A stretch of 14,128 nt of DNA from CAYLZW01 sp964388085. GTDB lineage: Bacteria; Myxococcota; UBA727; CAYLZW01. This document shows, one piece after another, positions 6,701-13,601 of this stretch. The notes beneath the pieces are model-generated. The model was given only the letters and a program-made list of their open reading frames with translations, did not search any database and was not told where the DNA came from. Position 1 is the first letter of the stretch. Each line of letters opens with the position of its first letter. Position numbers and translations under genes: made by a program. The stretch is from positions 1 through 14,128 of the forward strand of contig CAYLZW010000139.1 in assembly GCA_964388085.1 (NCBI GenBank). The letters run 5' to 3'.

Positions 6701-9700
6701 CGCGGCGTTGCTCACGTTCAGCGAGGTCGAGCCGTACACGCAGCTGTTGGCTTGCCCGTCGTCGTCACAGACACGCACGCAGGCGCTGTAGCTGCCGTCG
6801 TCCGCGAAGGTGTGGCTGGCGACGGTGCTGGCGCTGCCGCCGGGCGCCGCGTTGCCGGGGAAGTCAGCCTCGCTGACGCCGTCCGCCGGCGCACAGCTGG
6901 CGTCGAAGTTGTACGCGAAGGTGAGCGTGTCGCCGGCGGGGATACCGGCCGCTACCTGCACGCCCACGGGCGATCCCTCGACGACGGGTCCGTTGCTGCT
7001 CACGCTGGTGATGATCGGCGCGATGTTCTGAACCTGCACGGTGGTGAGACCGTAGGCGCAGCTGTTCGGCAGGCTGTCGTCGTCACAGACGCGGAAGCAG
7101 ACGACGTTGTCGCCTGGGTTGGCGTAGACGGGGCTCAGCGCCACCGCGCTGCTGCCGTTGCCCGGGGCCGCGAGGGCGAAGTCCGTCTCGTCCACGACCC
7201 CCGCGTTCGGGCTACACACGCTGCCGAACTCGAAGGTGTAGGTGAGCGCGTCGGCGCCGCGGTTGTCGACGAGGCCGACCACCGTGGCGGCGTTGCCTTC
7301 GAGCACCGGACCGGTGTTGAACACGTCCGTGACGACGGGAGCGACGTTGACCACCTCGACCGAGATTGTGGTGGGCGAGCTGACGCCGCCGTCCTTGTCC
7401 GACACCGTGATGGTCACCGTGTAGGCCCCAGGAGACGCGTACAGGTGAGACGACCGGCCCGTCACCGTCGCGCCGGCGACCGCGCCTGGCACGTCGGCGT
7501 CGACCTGGCCGTCGCCCCAGGCGAAGTGGAACAGCAGCGGGGCGTTCCTGTCCGCCGCCGACACGTCGGTGTATTTCGCCACGAAGCTCGCGGCCGTACC
7601 TTCGGAGACGACGACGGGTCCAGGCGGCGCCGGCTGGATGTCGACCAACGTCGGCGCGACGTTCAGGACCTCGAAGCTGGTCTGTGTCGAGGAGGAGCTG
7701 TCCTCGTCGAACACGGTCACGGTGACGGTGTAGGAGTCGAAGCTATCGTCATAGGCCGCGGGCTTGGTGATGGTGACGTTGCCGCCGCTGGAGTCCACCC
7801 CCGCGACGTTCGTGGTCACCGTCTGCGTCGGGCTGCCGTCGCCCCAGTTGACCTCGATCTTGGAGATGAGGTCATCGTCCGTCTGGGCGGCGAAGCTCAC
7901 CGCCATCTGAGGCAGCGCGCTGCCCTCATTGTCGTCGCCGCCGACGAAGCTCTGGCTGTCGACGGCCACGCTCGGCGTGTTGTCCGTGATGGTCACGCTG
8001 CGCGTCACCGTGCCGTTCTCCCCGTCGGCGTCAGCGACCACGAAGGTGAGCGTCGCGGTCCTGCCGGTGGCGGGGACGTTCGTGAAGCGCGCCCCCGGAA
8101 GGCTGACGCCAGCGCCGTAGCTCGCGGTGCTGGTGAGCGCTTGGACGTCGAAGCCGCTGAAGGTCGCCATGTAATCGTTGTCGAGGGCCAAGGCCGGATC
8201 CGTGAACGATCCGGTCCCCGTGAAGGGCACGCCCTCCTCGAGCGTGGCGCCAGCGGCAGGCGCGCTCAGCGACGCGGTCGGCGCGACGTTCTGCACGAGC
8301 ACGCTCGTGGTCGTCGGCGTGTTGCAGACAGCGCCGGTCTCGCAGAGGGAGATCGCGATCGTGCAGGTGTTGGCGGTGCTGGGATGGGCGCCGCTGTTGC
8401 AGAGCGTGTTCTCGGCGAAGGTGTGCGACACGGTGAACACGCCGGGTGCGGTGCGCGAGAGCGTCTCGGTCGCTCCGTCGCCCCAATCGATGCCGATGCC
8501 GAAGGGGCCGTCCAGCGCGCCCGCGGGATCGACGAAGTCGAGCGTCAACGTCGTCGAGGCGCTCTCGGACAGCGTCGACGGCGTGGGCGTGCTCGTCGTC
8601 AGGAGGGGCAGCACGTTGTCCACCGTGATGGTGCGGGTCTGCAACACGATCGCCGTATCTTCGCTGCTGTCCTCGTCGTTCACGAGCACGTTGACGAGGT
8701 AGGCGTTGTCAGCCCCTGCGTCACCGTCGAGGAAGGTCAGCTCGCAGGTCGAGTCGGACGGACCGCAGCCCGCGACCACCGACAGGCGCGCCGCGAAGTC
8801 CGCGTCCGCGGGGTGCGCCGAATCGCCGTTATTGTCCACGCGCCAGATGCGGGACGAGATGGGATCGAAGGTCTCATCGTCGGCGCCGGACCTGGCGTCC
8901 AGGGTGAAGAGCACCGAGGTGCCTTCGTTGACCTGGGTGGTGGGCGAGCCAGCGATGGTGGCGGTCAGGCCGACGATCACCGGGTCGACGTCTCGCACGA
9001 AGAGGAAGCGCGTGATGGTGCCGGAGGCTCCGTCGTCGTCCTGCACCGTGAGCCCGATCGTGCGCGTTACGGCCGCGGGGTCGTTGTCGTTGTCGTCGTC
9101 CCAGGCGTAGCTCGGCGTCAGTACGCCGCCGCCGTAGCTCGTGGTGTTACCGACGGCGAGGCTCGCTGGGTCGAGGGCCGGCCAGCTCGCCTTGGTGATG
9201 GCGGCGACACCGTCGTGATCAATCACGCCGTCATCGGTGAGATCCCAGAGGATGCCGGGATGTGCCGGGTCTGCGCTCCTGAACTGGTCGATGCCAGGAT
9301 CCGAAAAGGTCCCGACCAGCGCGTAGGTGCTGCCCTCGAACACCCAGGTGCCCGCGTCCACGTCGTCGGAGAGGACGGTGCCCGCGTCCACGCCGCGGCC
9401 GGAGGCGGCGATCTTCAGATCCGAGGGGACGCCGTTGTTGATGTTGGTCGGCCCGACGCTGGCCGTGTCGGACGCGCCGTCTTTGTCCGTGATGGTCAAG
9501 GTCGCGGTGTAGCTGCCGTCCTCGAGGTAGACGCGATCGCGTACCGAGTCGGTCCCGCTGCACAGCGGCTCGTCGCTGCCGTCGTCACAGTCGGGCGCCT
9601 GCGCGCAGTCACAGGTCACGGTCGTCGGATCCGCGACTTGAGCAGCCGGCGAGAAGGTCCAAACGACGCCCGCGATCTCGGCGGCCAGCGTGCCCTGATC

Positions 9701-10324
9701 GCTGGCCTCGGTGGAGAAGGTCTGCGTGCTGCCCTCGAGGGCGGCACCGCTGCGCATGAAGCTCGAGATCGTCGGCGCGACGTTGGCGATGGTCGCCGAG
9801 ATGCTCGCCGTCTGCGTGCCGACGCCGTCGTGATCGGCCGTCACCTGGATGGGATACGCCGTGCCGCCAGCCACGCCGTCCGCGTACTCGTGCGCGATGC
9901 TGAAGCAGCCGCTGGCCGACGCGGCGGGGTCGTCTTTGTCGCAGACGACGGTGTTACCGGCACCGCAGTTGGGCGTGGTTGTGGCGGACGTCACCGTCAG
10001 GGTGAGCGCGGTGTCCGTGCTGCCGTCGCCCCAGTTGACGGTGATGTCCACCGTCGGATCCACGGCGGAGGAGATGCAGAGCAGGTCGATGTCGAAGCTG
10101 ACCGCGGCGCCCTCCTCGCCGACAATGTTGGCGGGCGCGGGGCTGAACGCGGTGACGAGCGCCGCGCTGCGGCTACCCGCGGTCGCGAGGTCTTCGATCG
10201 CGTCGCCCGGCTCACATCCGATGCCGCCGAGGCCGGCGAGCAGCGAAGTGACGCCGAGCGTCCAGGTCATTCGGAGCGGGTTACTTACGCCAGGCCGCGT
10301 GCGGCCCCCCGAGAAAACGCGCAT
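3743..10324 (-). CDS. Giant PKD-repeat surface protein with TSP3, FnIII-like modules and MYXO-CTERM anchor
   Basis: The protein is 2193 aa. The ATG at 10324 has a perfect AGGAGG 6 nt upstream. A signal segment (MTWTLGVTSLLAGLGGIGC, residues 19-37) precedes Cys37, so a lipoprotein-type cleavage is possible though the lipobox is weak. Residues about 55-1590 hold roughly 14 PKD/Ig-like modules joined by N-V-A-P linkers, with W-G-D-G turns (VNWGDGS, IDWGDGA, VNWGDGS, FAWGDGQ). Two adjacent modules (about 1000-1210) share four Cys each. A putative-Ig (He_PIG) module lies at about 1590-1678. A Ca-binding thrombospondin-3-like stretch (DSNGNGVSD, DTDGDGVFDLDE) is at about 1680-1735. Four FnIII-like modules with YYWR/YFWRAFASDGE signatures occupy about 1738-2148. 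The C-terminus is MYXO-CTERM: Cys2160 and Cys2162, a membrane segment at about 2172-2188 and five Arg. Such proteins are cut by a myxosortase and held on the outer surface (TraA of Myxococcus xanthus is the model). The likely role is adhesion or a rigid surface stalk. No enzymatic domain is seen. Confidence 0.93.
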   Translation of the reverse strand: MRVFSGGRTRPGVSNPLRMTWTLGVTSLLAGLGGIGCEPGDAIEDLATAGSRSAALVTAFSPAPANIVGEEGAAVSFDIDLLCISSAVDPTVDITVNWGDGSTDTALTLTVTSATTTPNCGAGNTVVCDKDDPAASASGCFSIAHEYADGVAGGTAYPIQVTADHDGVGTQTASISATIANVAPTISSFMRSGAALEGSTQTFSTEASDQGTLAAEIAGVVWTFSPAAQVADPTTVTCDCAQAPDCDDGSDEPLCSGTDSVRDRVYLEDGSYTATLTITDKDGASDTASVGPTNINNGVPSDLKIAASGRGVDAGTVLSDDVDAGTWVFEGSTYALVGTFSDPGIDQFRSADPAHPGILWDLTDDGVIDHDGVAAITKASWPALDPASLAVGNTTSYGGGVLTPSYAWDDDNDNDPAAVTRTIGLTVQDDDGASGTITRFLFVRDVDPVIVGLTATIAGSPTTQVNEGTSVLFTLDARSGADDETFDPISSRIWRVDNNGDSAHPADADFAARLSVVAGCGPSDSTCELTFLDGDAGADNAYLVNVLVNDEDSSEDTAIVLQTRTITVDNVLPLLTTSTPTPSTLSESASTTLTLDFVDPAGALDGPFGIGIDWGDGATETLSRTAPGVFTVSHTFAENTLCNSGAHPSTANTCTIAISLCETGAVCNTPTTTSVLVQNVAPTASLSAPAAGATLEEGVPFTGTGSFTDPALALDNDYMATFSGFDVQALTSTASYGAGVSLPGARFTNVPATGRTATLTFVVADADGENGTVTRSVTITDNTPSVAVDSQSFVGGDDNEGSALPQMAVSFAAQTDDDLISKIEVNWGDGSPTQTVTTNVAGVDSSGGNVTITKPAAYDDSFDSYTVTVTVFDEDSSSSTQTSFEVLNVAPTLVDIQPAPPGPVVVSEGTAASFVAKYTDVSAADRNAPLLFHFAWGDGQVDADVPGAVAGATVTGRSSHLYASPGAYTVTITVSDKDGGVSSPTTISVEVVNVAPVVTDVFNTGPVLEGNAATVVGLVDNRGADALTYTFEFGSVCSPNAGVVDETDFALAAPGNGSSAVALSPVYANPGDNVVCFRVCDDDSLPNSCAYGLTTVQVQNIAPIITSVSSNGPVVEGSPVGVQVAAGIPAGDTLTFAYNFDASCAPADGVSEADFPGNAAPGGSASTVASHTFADDGSYSACVRVCDDDGQANSCVYGSTSLNVSNAAPVIASFPAPAPVDELAGGVSVQLQATATDLGVGDTLGYAYDCDDDGVTDVTSSDGSATCVYAESGTHRARVTVSDGDGGSATSTALVRVQNVAPSIDSVSIPNVNEGQASVITVDARDVGGDSLTYLFDYNNDGVHDASTTGGTASYAFGSDGAKTIAVRVCDAEGACGHGSGTTTVANVAPVIASLSAPSSVTVGSAVTVSAAASDVGNDTLSYLFTFKDGADTIVAAVGPQSSNVATTSFASSGAYSVEVTVSDQANAPNTPASATTSAGFSVTDINVAVSVSASPSVLNEGGTTTLTVTPNGTGPYLVSYDINGDGDFADDVDVAPADPSDTCTTGCSTTVTYAQNNPGDMPYRVLVSVVDTGAGDSLATAIVSVTVRNVTPTLSEVSDQSVNEGDELSLTLSGADVGSVDTLSYGLVSAPAGVSADALSGALTWTPGYADEGDNVIVASVTDSDGATAERSFTVTVSIIDSNGNGVSDTQERELNGGELLAENAATTDTDGDGVFDLDEILAGTDPNASEAPTAPVVISPNDDRVATLSPTLVVANATSPRGSLLTYTFVVTAADGGVEVGRVEDVVAGASTTQAVFDAATLDEDTAYEWYAFASDGLADGPSSDVASFIVNAENAAPAAPDALTPLEGATFAFSSSPVLEARAVSDPDGDDVWYVFELATADTFAEDDLVVVSALRAVPFFSVPEALAEGTYFWRAFASDGELDSDYGTGASFDVLAEVVIEQNAAPSTPSIVGPADETLSSSSATLEVGEATDPDGDVVSYQFEIADNPAFAGATSSGSQADRTFAVTSLEEDGVYYWRARAHDGELASDWVNAVFAVNAENSAPYGLAILSPALGVVLDGPPEGFSVSNAIDADGDALTYTFVLSEQEDLSAPLAEETIAQGLGVTTWTPEDITLTAGTTYYWSVEVSDGELKLALPGRFALVSDEVAVPAEPGCGCSAAESDSEGLPWFALVIVGGLLGSFGRRRRR

Positions 10325-10330
10325 GAATCG

Positions 10331-10336
10331 CCTCCT
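10331..10336 (-). promoter_or_regulatory. Ribosome binding site of the giant PKD gene
   Basis: AGGAGG on the minus strand, 6 nt before the ATG at 10324. It decides for this start over the internal Met19, which has no comparable site. Confidence 0.85.
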
Positions 10337-10386
10337 GGCGGGCCTCGCCCGCAGCCACGAATTAGTGCGCGCAACCTACGTCGGGC

Positions 10387-10421
10387 CCGGGTGGTGATCG
10401 AGCACACACCCTCCCACCCGG
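10387..10421 (-). other. Inverted repeat in the 199-bp gap upstream of the giant gene
   Basis: CCGGGTGG (10387-10394) and CCACCCGG (10414-10421) form a perfect 8-bp stem with a 19-nt loop. There is no T run. It could be the second part of a terminator for the dikinase-like gene or a leader structure of the giant gene. No convincing -35/-10 promoter is visible in 10325-10523. Confidence 0.3.
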
Positions 10422-10463
10422 CCGCTTGTCTTGAAGCGAGACGGTTTGCATCGATTTGGATGT

Positions 10464-10504
10464 GTGCCGCGGTGGGATTTGCACGCACATTCACACAGCG
10501 GCAC
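10464..10504 (-). terminator. Weak candidate terminator hairpin after the dikinase-like gene
   Basis: GTGCCGC (10464-10470) and GCGGCAC (10498-10504) can pair over a 27-nt loop, starting 19 nt after the stop at 10526-10524. The position suits a terminator, but the loop is long and no T run follows. Confidence 0.25.
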
Positions 10505-10523
10505 TTGCGCGGCCGTGTGTTCG

Positions 10524-13500
10524 CTACGTCTCCGGGTCCGTCGGCGGCGGCGGCATCGGCGGCGCTCGCAGGAGGGGCTCCGTAGGCTCGAGCACGCGCC
10601 GCCCCGTTCGCTCTCGCCGGTAGGCGACGATCTCGGGATCCGAGGGCGCCGCCAGCCGCGCGAAGTCCTCCGGATCGGCCGCGTCGCTGGCGGGCGCCTC
10701 CTCGGCGGGCATGCGCCGCACGAGGTGCACCTTGCCCGCGCCGCCGTCGACGTGCAGGAGCTCGCCGGCCTCGATGTGCTCGCTGGCGCGCGCGATGCCT
10801 CCGACGACGGGGATGCCGAGCGCGCGCAGGGCGACCGCGACGTGGTCGAGCACGCTGGCGCCCTCCACGACGACGGCGCGCGCGGCCACGAGGCGCGGCA
10901 GGTGGCCGGCGTCGAGGCGCTCGGTGACGATGACGGAGTCCGGCACGAAGGGGGTCGCGTAGCTGCGCTCGTCCGGCGCGCGCAGCACGACGGCGCGGCC
11001 GCTCGCTTCGCCGGAGCTGATGGGGATGCCGTACAGCGTGTGCGCCGCGCCGTCGTCGCCGGGCAGCTCCAAGGCGACGGGAACCGCGGTGGCCACCACG
11101 CCGGTCGTACAGAGCCGGTCGGGCATAGTGACGGGCGCGCGCGCGGCCTCGCGCTTGCGGGCGGTGATGAGCGCGCGCGGCTGGTCGTCGACGCTGGCGC
11201 CGCGGATGAGGCCGCGGATCTCCTCGACGGTGAGAAAGAGCACGTCCGCCGGCTGATCGATGAGGTCGTGCTCGAACAAGCGCTCCCCGAGGGAGAGCAC
11301 GACGTCACGCGCCACGCCGACGCTCTCGCTCAGCACCCGGCGCACCTGCTCCCGGCGCGCGACGGCGACACGCAGGCGGGCGGTCGCGCGCAGGGCCACG
11401 CGATGCCGGCTCGAGACGCCAAAGAGCGCGCGGGGGCGGAGCTGTCCCTCGAGCAGGTACTCCGCCTTCTTACGCGTGCCGCCGGCGCTGGCGACGAGCC
11501 CGTCGAGGTCGGGCATCTTGGCCGCCCGCGCCGCGCGCACCATGTCGATGAGCAGCTCGGGGCGCGTGCGCAGCGCGCTCGACTCGAGCTTGAGGCCCGA
11601 CAGCGTCTGCTGCCCGTACAGGTGCACGGCCTCGTCGAGCCTGGCGACGAACACGCCCGCCGCGCGCAGGGTCGGCAGGCGCTGGAGCACGGCGCGCGAG
11701 GTGTCGCCCGTGCGCAGGGCCTCGTCGAGGGCGGGCTCCGCGCGCGCGAGCTGCACGAGGTCGAGGACGGCCCGCGTGAGGCCGAGCGCGTGCTCGTCGG
11801 GCTCGCCGCCGAGCATGTCGTTGAGCAGCCGCTGTCCCTCGTCGAGGCCGCCGCTGTGGAGCAGGCGCTGCACGAGGTCGTACTGCGCGGCGCAGCCGGC
11901 CGAGAGCAGCGCCAGCGACGTGCCGGAGCGCGCGAGCAGCTCTTCGACGTCGTCGAGCAGATCGAGCAGCCGGTCGGGATCGAGCGCCGGCGCGGCCGGC
12001 GGCACCGTCATCGCGCGCAGGGCGGCGAGGCGCTCACCCGCGCCGGGCAGAAAGCCGGCAGCGTCGTCGTCCACCTTGCGCAGCAGGCGGCCGATGCGGC
12101 CGAGCGACGCCAGCTCCTGCTCGGCGTCGTCGCCGTCGGGCTCTCGGGGGCGCGCGCCCGCCGGTTCGCGCTCGTGCAGGTCGGGCACGCCGAAGCCACG
12201 CGACACAGCGGACAGGGCTTGCTCACGCCAGGGCAAGAGCTCGAGCAGCTCGCGGAAGGCCATGACGTTCGCGTACACGCGCCCCGAGAGGTAGCCGAAC
12301 AGGCGGTCGGCGGCCGAGCGGCGCAGCTCGAGCGGGCTCCCGCCGCCGAAGAGCGAGGGCCTGTGCGCGCCGGCGCCGAGGTCCCGCAAGGCGGCCTGCG
12401 CGACGCGAGAGGCCGTGCGCCGGACCAAGCTATAGGTCAGCGGCGTCGTCGGGCCGGCGAGGCCGCCGGGCAGGAGGCGCTGGTCCCATAGGCGCACGCG
12501 CTGGCTCGCGAGGCGAGGCTGGGTGGCGACGAGAACGCGGGCCTCGAGCAGGTGCAGCAAGCGGCCCGAGAAGGCGAACACGAGGCGGAGCGGGCGCCCG
12601 ACGTCGCGCTCGAGCCGCAGCGCCTCGAGGCAGAGCGCGCGCACCTGGGCCGCGCTCAAGGTCGCGAGGCCGCGCTCCTCGCTCGGCACCGGCCGCACCA
12701 CGGTGCCGTGACCGACGTCGTCGTCGAAGCGCACGGCCTCCTGCTTCTCCGCGATGTCCTCGTCGATGAGCGCCTGCTGCTCGAAGGTGGTGGCGGCGCT
12801 CAGCTCGCTCGCGTCCAGCGGCCGCGTGACGCGGTAGCGATCCATGGAGATGCGGCGCTCGCCCGCGCCGCGCGACGAGCCCCCCGACAGCCCATAGGTC
12901 GCCTCGATGACGAGGTGCGCGCCGGCGTCGCCCTCCGCCGCCGCGTCCACGCTGCTGACGGAGCCGCTCACCTCGCTCTGGACCATGCGCTGCACGATGA
13001 CGGCGAGGCGTGTACCGGTCGGATCGAGGCCGGCGGCGTAGCGCGCCGCCAGCACCGCGGGCGCGAACGCGCTGGCGAAGCACTGTCGGACGGCAAAGGC
13101 GGCGTCGTCTCCGCGGCGCACGCACAAGAGGGTGTCGAGCGCCCCGGCGACGGCCGCCCGCTCCGGCGCGTCGCCGAGGGGGCTCGCCCGCACCGCGAGC
13201 AGATCGTCGTCCGGAAAGGCCTGCAGCACCTCGTGGATGGCCGCCTCGAGCGCGGGCGCGAGCGGCGCCGTCAGCAGCGCCCGCATCAGCCCCTCGCCGT
13301 GCACCAGGCGCGCGGCCTCGTCGCCGAGCACATCGGCGGGCGCCGCCGCCCGCAGTCGGACGAGCTCGGGATTGGCGCAGAGCGCGTCGAAGGCATGCGC
13401 GGTGACGACGCCAAAGCGCGGCACCCGGGCCTTCAACACCAGCAGCTCACACAGCCGCGCGGCCTTCTCGCCCACCACGGAGGGCGCGGGCGGCATCTGG

Positions 13501-13571
13501 CCGAGCTCGCGCGGCAGCACGACGTAGGGAAAGCTGGGATGCGGCTCCGGAGGCACGCGCCGTCCTTGCAA
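10524..13571 (-). CDS. PEP-synthase/rifampin-phosphotransferase-like protein (PPDK_N + PEP-utilising His domain)
   Basis: The protein is 1015 aa from the TTG at 13571, which has GGAGG 7 nt upstream. A GTG at 13556 is the alternative start (1010 aa). Architecture: residues about 25-350 are a pyruvate-phosphate-dikinase N-terminal ATP-grasp region (VGEKAARL with Lys36, AVRAS with Arg128, LEAR with Arg345). Residues 356-470 carry the LAGPTTPLTYS and GRVYANV signatures of the middle domain found in rifampin phosphotransferase-like enzymes. At 775-790 the stretch DVLFLTVEEIRGL is the usual lead into the mobile domain. Residues 846-950 are the PEP-utilising mobile domain, with GIPISSGEASG, the phospho-acceptor His910 (LDHVAVALRALGIPVVGG) and HVDGGAGKVHL. 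Family members move the beta-phosphate of ATP through this His onto pyruvate or a small molecule. There is no PEP/pyruvate TIM barrel, so it is not a true PEP synthase. By spacing with PPDK, the metal ligands Glu323 and Gln335 are Val331 and Glu343 here, so ATP chemistry may be altered. The substrate is unknown. It is probably cytoplasmic. Confidence 0.86.
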   Translation of the reverse strand: MQGRRVPPEPHPSFPYVVLPRELGQMPPAPSVVGEKAARLCELLVLKARVPRFGVVTAHAFDALCANPELVRLRAAAPADVLGDEAARLVHGEGLMRALLTAPLAPALEAAIHEVLQAFPDDDLLAVRASPLGDAPERAAVAGALDTLLCVRRGDDAAFAVRQCFASAFAPAVLAARYAAGLDPTGTRLAVIVQRMVQSEVSGSVSSVDAAAEGDAGAHLVIEATYGLSGGSSRGAGERRISMDRYRVTRPLDASELSAATTFEQQALIDEDIAEKQEAVRFDDDVGHGTVVRPVPSEERGLATLSAAQVRALCLEALRLERDVGRPLRLVFAFSGRLLHLLEARVLVATQPRLASQRVRLWDQRLLPGGLAGPTTPLTYSLVRRTASRVAQAALRDLGAGAHRPSLFGGGSPLELRRSAADRLFGYLSGRVYANVMAFRELLELLPWREQALSAVSRGFGVPDLHEREPAGARPREPDGDDAEQELASLGRIGRLLRKVDDDAAGFLPGAGERLAALRAMTVPPAAPALDPDRLLDLLDDVEELLARSGTSLALLSAGCAAQYDLVQRLLHSGGLDEGQRLLNDMLGGEPDEHALGLTRAVLDLVQLARAEPALDEALRTGDTSRAVLQRLPTLRAAGVFVARLDEAVHLYGQQTLSGLKLESSALRTRPELLIDMVRAARAAKMPDLDGLVASAGGTRKKAEYLLEGQLRPRALFGVSSRHRVALRATARLRVAVARREQVRRVLSESVGVARDVVLSLGERLFEHDLIDQPADVLFLTVEEIRGLIRGASVDDQPRALITARKREAARAPVTMPDRLCTTGVVATAVPVALELPGDDGAAHTLYGIPISSGEASGRAVVLRAPDERSYATPFVPDSVIVTERLDAGHLPRLVAARAVVVEGASVLDHVAVALRALGIPVVGGIARASEHIEAGELLHVDGGAGKVHLVRRMPAEEAPASDAADPEDFARLAAPSDPEIVAYRRERTGRRVLEPTEPLLRAPPMPPPPTDPET

Positions 13572-13578
13572 ATGCTCT

Positions 13579-13583
13579 CCTCC
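13579..13583 (-). promoter_or_regulatory. Ribosome binding site supporting the TTG start of the dikinase-like gene
   Basis: GGAGG on the minus strand, 7 nt before the TTG at 13571-13569. The competing GTG at 13556 has only AAGGA, 6 nt upstream. I prefer the TTG for its stronger site, but GTG is the commoner start codon, so the choice is not certain. Confidence 0.55.
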
Positions 13584-13601
13584 GGGGCAATTAGGACAGG
13601 C

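Noticed and set aside
6191..10585. 1464-codon open frame on the plus strand, opposite the giant PKD gene
   Set aside because: It is the mirror of a strongly G/C-ending codon bias. The translation is Arg/Val/Gly/Ala-rich with no domains, while the minus strand gives clear PKD, TSP3, FnIII and MYXO-CTERM motifs with a perfect ribosome site.
10376..11308. 310-codon minus-strand frame overlapping the 3' part of the dikinase-like gene in another register
   Set aside because: Ser/Arg/Pro/Ala-rich frame-shifted shadow. The overlapping register encodes the PEP-utilising His domain.
10431..12491. 686-codon plus-strand frame opposite the dikinase-like gene
   Set aside because: Low-complexity Arg/Ala/Gly/His product without motifs. 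The minus strand encodes recognisable PPDK/RPH-type motifs over the same bases.
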